From: Oscillospiraceae bacterium
GTDB lineage: Bacteria > Bacillota > Clostridia > Oscillospirales > CAG-382
Length of the DNA: 64,000 bases
Assembly: GCA_015064625.1 (NCBI GenBank)
Contig: SVRW01000001.1
Location: forward strand, 196,884-260,883
Direction: 5' to 3'
In this document: in pieces, positions 9,048 through 15,580 of the stretch
Layout: each line of letters opens with the position of its first letter
How positions within the stretch are numbered: position 1 is the first letter of the stretch
Program-made: the position numbers and the translations under genes
The notes under the pieces: generated by a model
The model's input: the letters and a program-made list of their open reading frames with translations, nothing else
The model's database searches: none
Told to the model about the DNA's origin: nothing

Positions 9048-11531
9048 ATGAAAAACACTTCAAAAAGAATATACTTAATAGTTTTAACCTTATGCTTTTT
9101 AATTTCAGCTCTCGTGTGCTCCGTATATGCATCAAACGAGCTGTCATTAAAAGAAAATAGCAATCTTTCTATTGGCGACTATGAAGGCGTTAAGACTGTT
9201 TCAGGGGTTTCAGAGAAAACGTCTGTAAACGTTCTTTTATCACATTTTAATTCACAAGACGAAATTACCGTAAAGACAGATGGAAGTATTATTTCAGGCA
9301 GTGCAATCGTTGGCACTGGTACTTCCCTTTCGTTGAATTCTGACATTGCGTACGTAATTGTTCTTGGTGATACTAACGGAGACGGAACTATAACGTCCAC
9401 GGACTATCTCCAAGTAAGAAGACATATTTTAGGAAACTTCACTCTTGAAGGCGTATTTTTTGCAGCTGCTGATACAAACAGTAATGCAAGTATTGACTCA
9501 ACAGATTATCTTCAGATAAGAAGACATTTGCTTGGAGAATATTCTCTTTATTCAGAAAAAACGGAAGGGCTTCCAGCAGATTCTTCAAAAGATCCGTCTG
9601 CAGATTCATCCGAAGAATCTTCTGAAGGTTCTTCCCAAGTTACATACGTAATAAACAAAAATTCAAAGAAAATACATCTTTCTACTTGCAGCGGGGCTGC
9701 ATCCATATCTGACGCAAATAAGCAGACGTACACAGGAGATATTTCCGATTTAACTGCACAAGGATATACAACCTGCGGAATATGTCTTGCCGCCGGAACA
9801 CCTAACGGGTCTGAAAGCACAAGTCCTTCAGTAAGTGAAATCCCACCATATTCTGGTAGCGCTTATTGTGTAATAAACGATAACGTTCCAACCTTCAGCG
9901 CATCCGAGCTTACAACAAAGGGTTACGAAAAATACAGTGAACTTGACAGCCTTGGTCGTTGTGGAGTTGCCATCGCATCATGTGGAACCGACACTATGCC
10001 CACAGGTGACAGAGGAAGCATAAGCTCAATTAAACCATCAGGCTGGGTTCAGGCAACATATGATTGTGTTTCTGGAGGGTCACTTTATAACAGAAGCCAT
10101 TTAATTGCATGGTCTCTTTGCGGTGAGGATGCAAACGAAAAGAACCTTGTCACTGGAACAACCTATATGAACCAGGGAACTATGGATCAATTTGAATCAA
10201 TGGTTCGTGACTACATCAACGAAACAGGAAATCACGTTGCTTACAGAGTAACTCCCATATTTGAAGGTAATAACCTTGTATGTAACGGAGTTCAAATGGA
10301 AGCATATTCCGTTGAGGATAAAGGTGAGGGCATTTGCTTCAACGTTTTCTGTTACAACGTTCAGCCTGGAGTTGTTATTGATTATGCTACAGGAAATAGC
10401 CATCTTGAAAGTTCCCAAGATTCCTCAAATGATTCAACTCCAACAATAACATCAAAATACGTTATCAACAAAAGCTCTAAAAAGGTTCACCTTTCAACCT
10501 GCAGTTCTGTTTCTAAAATTGCTGCAGCTAACATCCAACAATACGACGGAAATCTTGATGAGCTTCTGAACCAAGGTTATACTGCTTGTACTACTTGTAT
10601 TGGAAAGGAATCATCTGATTCTAATACTTCTTCCGAAGAACCTTCATCAGAAGAACCTTCTTCTGAAGAATCTTCCGATGAAGTTACAGGTGCTACTTAT
10701 ATTATTAACAGCAAAACAAAAAAGGTTCACCTTTCTACTTGCAGCGGGGCTGCTTCTATTTCAGCAGCTAACAAGGTTGAATACAACGGTTCTCTTGACG
10801 AACTTCTGAACCAAGGTTACACTGCTTGTAAAACCTGTCTTGCTGATAGTTCATCCGACAATAGCTCTTCCGAAGAACCCTCTTCTGAAGAATCTTCCGA
10901 TGAAGTTACAGGTGCTACTTATATTATTAACAGCAAAACAAAAAAGGTTCACCTTTCAACTTGCAGCGGAGCTGCTTCTATTTCAGCCGCTAACAAGGTT
11001 GAATACAACGGTTCTCTTGACGAGCTTCTGAACCAAGGTTACACTGCTTGTAAAACCTGTCTTGCTGATAGCTCGCCTAATGATAGCTCGTCGGACAATA
11101 GCTCTTCCGAAGAACCTTCTTCCGAAGAATCTTCCACTGAGGTTACAGGTGCTACTTATATTATAAACAGTAACACCAAAAAGGTTCACCTTTCAACTTG
11201 TAGCGGGGCTGCTTCTATTTCAGCAGCTAACAAGGTTGAATACAACGGTTCTCTTGACGAGCTTCTGAACCAAGGTTACACTGCTTGTAAAACATGTCTT
11301 GCTGATAGCTCATCTAATGATAGCTCGTCAGACAATAGTTCTTCCGAAGAGCCTTCCACAGAAGTTATTGGGACTACATATATTCTCAATACAAAAACTA
11401 AAAAAATTCACGCCAGTGGCTGTGGTTCAGTCAAAACCATTTCCGAAGCAAACAAAGGTGAATATACAGGTTCTATAGATGATCTAATTGCCCAGGGATA
11501 TACAGCTTGCGGAAGCTGTAAACCAAGTTGA
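9048..11531 (+). CDS. Secreted dockerin-bearing EndA/Sda-type nuclease with six Ada-like zinc modules
   Basis: 827 aa with an N-terminal signal peptide lacking a lipobox. Residues about 105-165 form a dockerin: loop 1 DTNGDGTITSTD with the full calcium set, loop 2 DTNSNASIDSTD degenerate. Residues about 270-450 form a DNA/RNA non-specific endonuclease of the streptococcal DNase type, with DRGSIS, the NRSHLIAW motif (catalytic His351) and DANEKNLVTGT. Six about 48-residue modules (starting near 200, 471, 551, 625, 704 and 778) carry HxxxC...CxxC, as in the zinc site of Ada-type domains with His replacing the first Cys. They are joined by Ser/Glu/Pro linkers. Ada zinc domains contact DNA, so the repeats may bind the substrate; that is inference. 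Confidence 0.88.
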   Translation: MKNTSKRIYLIVLTLCFLISALVCSVYASNELSLKENSNLSIGDYEGVKTVSGVSEKTSVNVLLSHFNSQDEITVKTDGSIISGSAIVGTGTSLSLNSDIAYVIVLGDTNGDGTITSTDYLQVRRHILGNFTLEGVFFAAADTNSNASIDSTDYLQIRRHLLGEYSLYSEKTEGLPADSSKDPSADSSEESSEGSSQVTYVINKNSKKIHLSTCSGAASISDANKQTYTGDISDLTAQGYTTCGICLAAGTPNGSESTSPSVSEIPPYSGSAYCVINDNVPTFSASELTTKGYEKYSELDSLGRCGVAIASCGTDTMPTGDRGSISSIKPSGWVQATYDCVSGGSLYNRSHLIAWSLCGEDANEKNLVTGTTYMNQGTMDQFESMVRDYINETGNHVAYRVTPIFEGNNLVCNGVQMEAYSVEDKGEGICFNVFCYNVQPGVVIDYATGNSHLESSQDSSNDSTPTITSKYVINKSSKKVHLSTCSSVSKIAAANIQQYDGNLDELLNQGYTACTTCIGKESSDSNTSSEEPSSEEPSSEESSDEVTGATYIINSKTKKVHLSTCSGAASISAANKVEYNGSLDELLNQGYTACKTCLADSSSDNSSSEEPSSEESSDEVTGATYIINSKTKKVHLSTCSGAASISAANKVEYNGSLDELLNQGYTACKTCLADSSPNDSSSDNSSSEEPSSEESSTEVTGATYIINSNTKKVHLSTCSGAASISAANKVEYNGSLDELLNQGYTACKTCLADSSSNDSSSDNSSSEEPSTEVIGTTYILNTKTKKIHASGCGSVKTISEANKGEYTGSIDDLIAQGYTACGSCKPS
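10698..11306 (+). repeat. Three near-identical in-frame repeats within the nuclease gene
   Basis: The third, fourth and fifth zinc modules with their Ser/Glu linkers are almost identical at the DNA level. Unit starts are at about 10698, 10920 and 11157 (222- and 237-base spacing). Differences are mostly silent or lie in the linker, where SSDNSSSEEP-type blocks are added or lost. Such conservation points to recent duplication or gene conversion, and copy number may vary between strains or be collapsed in assemblies. Confidence 0.9.
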
Positions 11532-11550
11532 ATATTTACAAAGCAAAAAA

Positions 11551-11587
11551 TCGGACAGACTTTAAAAAGTCTGTCCGAAATTTTATT
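11551..11587. terminator. Bidirectional terminator between the nuclease gene and surE
   Basis: TCGGACAGACT pairs with AGTCTGTCCGA (11 bp, extendable to 13) around an A-rich loop, followed by AATTTTATTT on the plus strand and preceded by an A run that serves as the T run on the minus strand. It lies exactly between two convergent genes. Confidence 0.85.
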
Positions 11588-11598
11588 TAAATATATGA

Positions 11599-12327
11599 TT
11601 AAATGGTTTCGTTAAGAACCTGAAGTTCTTCGTACAATTCGCTGTTCGTTCTTTCCAGCTTCATAGGGGTTACGGAAACAAATCCATGCATAACAGCATC
11701 AGTATCGAAAACGTTTGTTCCGCTGTCTTTATATATACATTTTCCTGTAGGTAAAAACATATCGTTACCTTGTTCCACGTAAACGTCGCAGAAATATCTT
11801 CCGCCCTGACGGGTTATAAAGAATTTTTCTGCACCACCAGGAACGTTGATATTATATATATTGTTTTTATCTAAAAGCTTATTTTTCTCAACGTACTCCC
11901 AAATGGTATCAAGCATTGACAATGCGTAATCAATAGATTCGGGATCGGTTGAAATTGCAATAGCCTTTGCGCCAAGATTCGCACCCTCAAACATTGCACC
12001 CGCTGTACCTGAATAGTTTATATCCCTGCCAACGTTAAAGCCTTTGTTTATACCAGATATAACAAGGTCAAAATTTTTCTTCATTCCAAGAAAAGCAAAT
12101 CTGACACAATCCGCAGGAGTTGAATCCAAACTATAGCCTTCGAAGCCTTCTTCTTCCCAAAGTTTCTTTACTTCAAAAGGTTTAAAAATCTCTATGCTAT
12201 GACTTTTACCGCTTTGCTCAAATTTAGGAGCAACAACTGTAACTTCACCAAAACGTCTTGCCCATTTCGCAAGAGGTAATATAGCTTTTGCATTTATGCT
12301 GTCGTCATTTGTGATTAAAATTCTCAT
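11599..12327 (-). CDS. surE: 5'/3'-nucleotidase SurE
   Basis: 242 aa. SurE is a cytoplasmic metal-dependent phosphatase that dephosphorylates 5'- and 3'-nucleoside monophosphates. The N-terminal MRILITNDDS carries the acidic metal motif (Asp8, Asp9); the usual glycine of NDDG is Ser10. ISGINKGFNVGRDINYSGT followed by AGAMFEGANLG is the second hallmark, and LDSTPADCVRFA the third. The ATG at 12327 overlaps the stop of the upstream phosphoesterase gene (ATGA), indicating translational coupling; a GTG two codons earlier is less likely. Together with the two DHH genes it forms a nucleotide-salvage operon converging on the secreted nuclease. Confidence 0.93.
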   Translation of the reverse strand: MRILITNDDSINAKAILPLAKWARRFGEVTVVAPKFEQSGKSHSIEIFKPFEVKKLWEEEGFEGYSLDSTPADCVRFAFLGMKKNFDLVISGINKGFNVGRDINYSGTAGAMFEGANLGAKAIAISTDPESIDYALSMLDTIWEYVEKNKLLDKNNIYNINVPGGAEKFFITRQGGRYFCDVYVEQGNDMFLPTGKCIYKDSGTNVFDTDAVMHGFVSVTPMKLERTNSELYEELQVLNETI

Positions 12328-13301
12328 AACCACCCCTCGTTATTTTCCTTATACTCTTTAAGCTTGGCATCAGCATCAGCAATAAGTGAATTAACTTCTT
12401 CCATATTATATACTGTTGCTCCTGATGCGCAGGCATGACCTCCGCCTCTGTACTTTTCACCTATATCATTAACAGTTACAAACCGTGAACGCAAACGTAC
12501 ACGTATGGAATCGTCATTTTCAATAAAAGCCAGCCATATAAGGCTTCCCTTTATGGATTCCATAAGGGAAACAACGCTTCCTGCTTTTTCATGGGTAAGA
12601 TTGAATTCTTCCTGCATCGCTTTATCAACAATGATATAAGCGACACCATTTTCTGTAAGACTCATTTTATTATAAACGTGTGCAGAAAACTTCAGCTCAG
12701 AAAACTCCTTCAGATAAAGATTTGAATACATTACATCAACGTTTATTCCAACATCCAGAAGCATACCTGCAAGTCTCATTGTATCTCCAGACACTGAGCT
12801 ATAACGGAATCTTCCTGAATCTGTCACCATTCCAGTATAGATATAAGTTGCAGCTGTGCTGTTTATTTTCAGTTCATCCTTGAATTCATTATAAAAAGCG
12901 GCAACCATCTCTGCAGCAGAAGAACGCTCCTCTTCAACTAAATTTATATCTCCGAAATTTTCACGGGGAATATGATGGTCGAACTTTATAATTTCCTTAC
13001 AAAGCTTGAATTTCTGGTTTGAAACTCTATCCTCGTTTGCTGTATCAACAACGATACCCAAGGCATCTTTATACAAAGAATCATCTATATCTTCATCTTC
13101 CCCACCCATAAAAGAAAGATAATCAGAATAGTCACAGTTTATAAGATATATTTCCTTTTCAGGATAAGTGAGGGTCAATATCTCTTTCAATCCTTTTGTT
13201 GAACCTACGGCATCACCGTCAGGTCGAATATGTCTGAATATTATTATTCTGTTATACTCTTTTATTTTTTCAAAAACCTGCTTCATTATTCCAACATCCA
13301 T
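12324..13301 (-). CDS. DHH/DHHA1 phosphoesterase, NrnA-like (oligoribonuclease / pAp phosphatase)
   Basis: 325 aa with the NrnA architecture: FRHIRPDGDAVGS (His24, Asp28, Asp30), VVDTAN (Asp86), KFDHH (Asp108-His110), TDSGRFRY, and a C-terminal DHHA1 domain ending RGGGHACASGA. NrnA enzymes hydrolyse 2- to 5-mer RNA or DNA and 3'-phosphoadenosine 5'-phosphate in the cytoplasm. The start follows GGAGGA. It overlaps surE by 4 bases and is separated from a paralogous gene by one base, so all three are one operon. Related enzymes degrade cyclic-dinucleotide-derived pGpG or pApA, so a signalling role is an alternative. Confidence 0.9.
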   Translation of the reverse strand: MDVGIMKQVFEKIKEYNRIIIFRHIRPDGDAVGSTKGLKEILTLTYPEKEIYLINCDYSDYLSFMGGEDEDIDDSLYKDALGIVVDTANEDRVSNQKFKLCKEIIKFDHHIPRENFGDINLVEEERSSAAEMVAAFYNEFKDELKINSTAATYIYTGMVTDSGRFRYSSVSGDTMRLAGMLLDVGINVDVMYSNLYLKEFSELKFSAHVYNKMSLTENGVAYIIVDKAMQEEFNLTHEKAGSVVSLMESIKGSLIWLAFIENDDSIRVRLRSRFVTVNDIGEKYRGGGHACASGATVYNMEEVNSLIADADAKLKEYKENNEGWL

Positions 13302-13302
13302 T

Positions 13303-14238
13303 TTATTCCTCCGTAATTTTATTCAAATCATCAAGCATCATCATAGCTTCTTCGCGGTTTTTCAACGTTGCTCCGCTTGCTTTTGCGTGACCGCCACCAC
13401 CGTATTTAACAGCGACAGGGTTAATATTGTATTTACTTGATCTTATTTCACAAAGTACACTGTCTTCTGTTTCGGTAAAGTTTACCCAAATATCAACACC
13501 TTTAATATCGGACATTGTTGCAACCATACCTCTCGATATTGAAAAAATGTCAACTCCAAAGGATTTTGCCTCTTCTTTTTCTGTATATATGAAAGCTACG
13601 TTCTTTTCTGTGAATTGAATTTTCAGAACGAACTGCGCTCTCAATCTTATGAAAGCAAAATCATCTGAATAAAGGTTCTTATAAATATCATTTGTAGAAA
13701 ATTCCTGTTTTGTCAAAAAAGATGCAAGTGCGAATGTTCGCGAATTAGTCGAATCATAACGAAAACGTCCCGAATCCGTAACCATTCCCGTATATATAGC
13801 TTTTGCGGCTTTGGAATTGAGCTTTAAGCAAGTTTCTCTTGCGAATTCTGCAATCATTCCGCAACAGCTTTCAAACGTTGTATCTGTTATTTCAATATCA
13901 CAAATTTCCTCAACGAAAATATGATGGTCAATTCTAATAGTTTTTTCAGCAAGAGCATATCTGCTATCGCTTATAAGGGACTTGGCGGAAGTATCAAGAA
14001 CGAAAGCCAAAGACCCATCATACGCGCTGTCTTGTATATCGTCCATTGGATCATCTGCCATAAAAGCATATCTCTCCGTCGTATCTCCAACAACGAAAAT
14101 TTCTTTTTCTGGGAAATTTTCCTCAAGGATATATTTAAGACCAAGCTGACTTCCCAAAGCATCACCATCAGGTTTCGTGTGACGGTGAATTATTATTTTT
14201 TTATACTTTTTTATTTCTTCCAATACTTTTTCAAACAT
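13303..14238 (-). CDS. DHH/DHHA1 phosphoesterase, second NrnA-like paralogue
   Basis: 311 aa, first gene of the minus-strand operon. Metal-binding motifs are complete: HRHTKPDGDALGS (His20, Asp24, Asp26), VLDTS (Asp82), RIDHH (Asp104-His106), VTDSGRFRY (Asp155), and GGGGHAKASGA near the C-terminus for substrate binding. The start ATG has AGGAGA upstream. Clearly homologous to the next gene, but the middle and C-terminal thirds have diverged, suggesting an old duplication with separated substrates (for example nanoRNA versus pAp or dinucleotides). No convincing promoter is visible in the 100 bases upstream on this strand. Confidence 0.9.
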   Translation of the reverse strand: MFEKVLEEIKKYKKIIIHRHTKPDGDALGSQLGLKYILEENFPEKEIFVVGDTTERYAFMADDPMDDIQDSAYDGSLAFVLDTSAKSLISDSRYALAEKTIRIDHHIFVEEICDIEITDTTFESCCGMIAEFARETCLKLNSKAAKAIYTGMVTDSGRFRYDSTNSRTFALASFLTKQEFSTNDIYKNLYSDDFAFIRLRAQFVLKIQFTEKNVAFIYTEKEEAKSFGVDIFSISRGMVATMSDIKGVDIWVNFTETEDSVLCEIRSSKYNINPVAVKYGGGGHAKASGATLKNREEAMMMLDDLNKITEE

Positions 14239-14347
14239 AAAAATCTCCTAGTTAATTCAATATCTCAATTATTATAGCATAAACAACTCGTTTTGTCAAT
14301 TTTACAAAGAAAAAATTTAAAAAACCAAAAATACTTTAAAAAAGGGG

Positions 14348-14376
14348 TTGACAAAACAAATAAAAAGTGGTAAAAT
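14348..14376 (+). promoter_or_regulatory. Vegetative promoter of tRNA-Arg
   Basis: TTGACA at 14348-14353, a 17-base spacer, and TAAAAT at 14371-14376; the tRNA begins 26 bases downstream. Confidence 0.9.
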
Positions 14377-14401
14377 AGCAAAGCTGTTTGAAACAGTATG
14401 T

Positions 14402-14478
14402 GCGCCCATAGCTCAGCTGGATAGAGTGCCTGGCTACGAACCAGTAGGTCGGGGGTTCGAATCCCTCTGGGCGTGCCA
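14402..14478 (+). tRNA. tRNA-Arg (anticodon ACG), CCA encoded
   Basis: A 77-base cloverleaf. The acceptor stem GCGCCCA/TGGGCGT has a G-U closing pair. D arm AGCTCAGCTGGATAGAGT, anticodon loop CTACGAA (anticodon ACG, so Arg via inosine), T arm GGGGGTTCGAATCCCTC, discriminator G and encoded CCA. The anticodon stem closes poorly at its outermost pair. Single tRNA with its own promoter and terminator. Confidence 0.95.
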
Positions 14479-14486
14479 TGAAGAGA

Positions 14487-14519
14487 GTCACTTTTGTCTA
14501 CCGACAAAGGTGACTTTTT
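14487..14519 (+). terminator. Terminator after tRNA-Arg
   Basis: GTCACTTTTGTC pairs with GACAAAGGTGAC (12 bp including two G-U pairs) around TACC, followed by TTTTT. It also forms the left edge of the palindromic element that follows. Confidence 0.85.
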
Positions 14520-14520
14520 C

Positions 14521-14712
14521 AATGATATCCGTTCCTTACGCAACGGGTGATATATCTTCGATACAATATCACTTTCAGAGAGATGATATACGATTCGTGT
14601 ATAAAGGAACGGAAAATATATCATATTTGCAAAGCAAATCTATCATACGTTACAAGACATATATCTGCGATATATCATTGAATGGTGATATCATCTGTGA
14701 TATGCTTAATTT
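14521..14712 (+). repeat. GATAT-rich palindromic element, degenerate
   Basis: This non-coding stretch carries at least eight GATAT/ATATC or TATATC words separated by short inverted repeats. Examples are ATTTGC-AAA-GCAAAT near 14624-14638 and an outer pair CCGTTCCTT (14529-14537) with AAGGAACGG (14604-14612). The layout of hairpins spaced by TGATAT words resembles small repeats I know from intergenic regions of gut Clostridia, usually placed behind a GTCACCTTT-type hairpin as here. This copy is eroded. Possibly a non-autonomous mobile element. Confidence 0.5.
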
Positions 14713-14745
14713 AAAAAGCTTGAATTCGAAAAAGAGGTGGCTCGA

Positions 14746-15021
14746 TTGTTTGCAAAAGTTAAATACTTTGGGTTTTACCCTATAGGTTCAGATGTATGCT
14801 ATAACAATGTTAAAATTATGCAGACTTCTTGGGAACCATACAAATATCCCATCTTTTTATTCGGCAAGAAGCAAATCGTATGCCCCTTCTTCGGTCAAGT
14901 ATTCTATGTAACAAATAATGAATCTACAGTTTTCTTTGTTGCAATTGAATATGGTTACGGTCATTATCACATCTTTTCGATAAATGAGCATACACAGAAA
15001 AAACTGGTGAAGAGAATTTAA
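14746..15021 (+). CDS. Small hypothetical protein
   Basis: About 91 aa, rich in Tyr and Phe (FGFYPIG, YGYGHYHIF), with no signal peptide, membrane segment or recognised motif. The best start is TTG 14746, 5 bases after GAGGTGG; GTG at 14737 would use no Shine-Dalgarno. No promoter is apparent, and the gene lies directly behind the palindromic element. Content such as GKKQIVCPFFGQVFYV reads like a folded cytosolic protein, but I do not recognise the family. It could be a remnant. The 130 bases after it are AT-rich with a weak hairpin near 15050-15070 and nothing else visible. Confidence 0.4.
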   Translation: MFAKVKYFGFYPIGSDVCYNNVKIMQTSWEPYKYPIFLFGKKQIVCPFFGQVFYVTNNESTVFFVAIEYGYGHYHIFSINEHTQKKLVKRI

Positions 15022-15154
15022 AAAAAGCTTGAAAACTAATACCATCTTTGATTCTAATATCTATAATCAAAATTTTCTTTTTTTATTTTACTTTTTCATT
15101 TACTTATGAGATTTAATTTCAGATTATTTTTAAATTGTTTTTTAAAAAAAGCTC

Positions 15155-15183
15155 TTGACAAACATAGATAAATGTGATATTAT
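15155..15183 (+). promoter_or_regulatory. Vegetative promoter of the T-box leader
   Basis: TTGACA at 15155-15160, a 17-base spacer and TATTAT at 15178-15183, immediately ahead of the T-box RNA. Confidence 0.85.
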
Positions 15184-15185
15184 AC

Positions 15186-15532
15186 GCCCATAAAGGCTAT
15201 GAAGGGGATAAAACAGCTGACTTAAAGCTTTTCAGAGAGTCGTCGGTGGTGCGAGACGGCAGGCTGTCATATGTTACTCACCCCGGAGCTGTCCGCTGAA
15301 CAGAAACGTTTTTTCGAACTTGAATTTTTTCGAATATTAAAGCTTGTGTTTTGATAAATTCAAAAAATTTTTAAACGGTTCTTAACTACTTTCCTATTAA
15401 GTGAGAACGGGTGCACCCGTTACAGTGCAGGGGCATTACTGTGTCCCGTGAGTGAGCATTTTATGCTAATAAGAGTGGTACCGCGGAAGTTTGCTTTCGT
15501 CTCTTAGAACATTAAGAGATGGAAGTTTTTTT
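15186..15532 (+). promoter_or_regulatory. T-box riboswitch leader, probable specifier CUC (Leu)
   Basis: The T-box core AGAGTGGTACCGCGG is at 15472-15486. It is followed by a terminator hairpin (15494-15506 with 15513-15525) and a T run at 15526-15532. The 5' half has a Stem I with the AGAGAGTCG and GGTGGTGCGAGAC segments usual for T-boxes. Pairing GGGG (about 15204) with CCCC (15281-15284), and ACAGC with GCTGT above it, leaves an internal loop whose 3' strand ends CTC-A before the lower stem. That makes CUC (15277-15279) the likely specifier codon. TGGT in the T-box fits an ACCA tRNA end, as in tRNA-Leu. The leader senses uncharged tRNA and controls the following synthetase-like fusion gene. 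Confidence 0.88.
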
Positions 15533-15580
15533 ATTTCCATTTCTAAACCTCACAAAACAAAAAAGAAACGGAGAAAAATT

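Noticed and set aside
10698-11306. Regular repeats that might suggest a CRISPR array
   Set aside because: The repeats are about 220-240 bases long, lie in one coding frame and encode zinc modules.
14348-14785. A 145-codon frame running through tRNA-Arg and the palindromic element
   Set aside because: It translates a tRNA and its terminator; not a credible protein.
15491-15580. Extended N-terminus for the TIM barrel-synthetase fusion
   Set aside because: It begins inside the T-box terminator hairpin, and the ATG at 15581 has a ribosome site.
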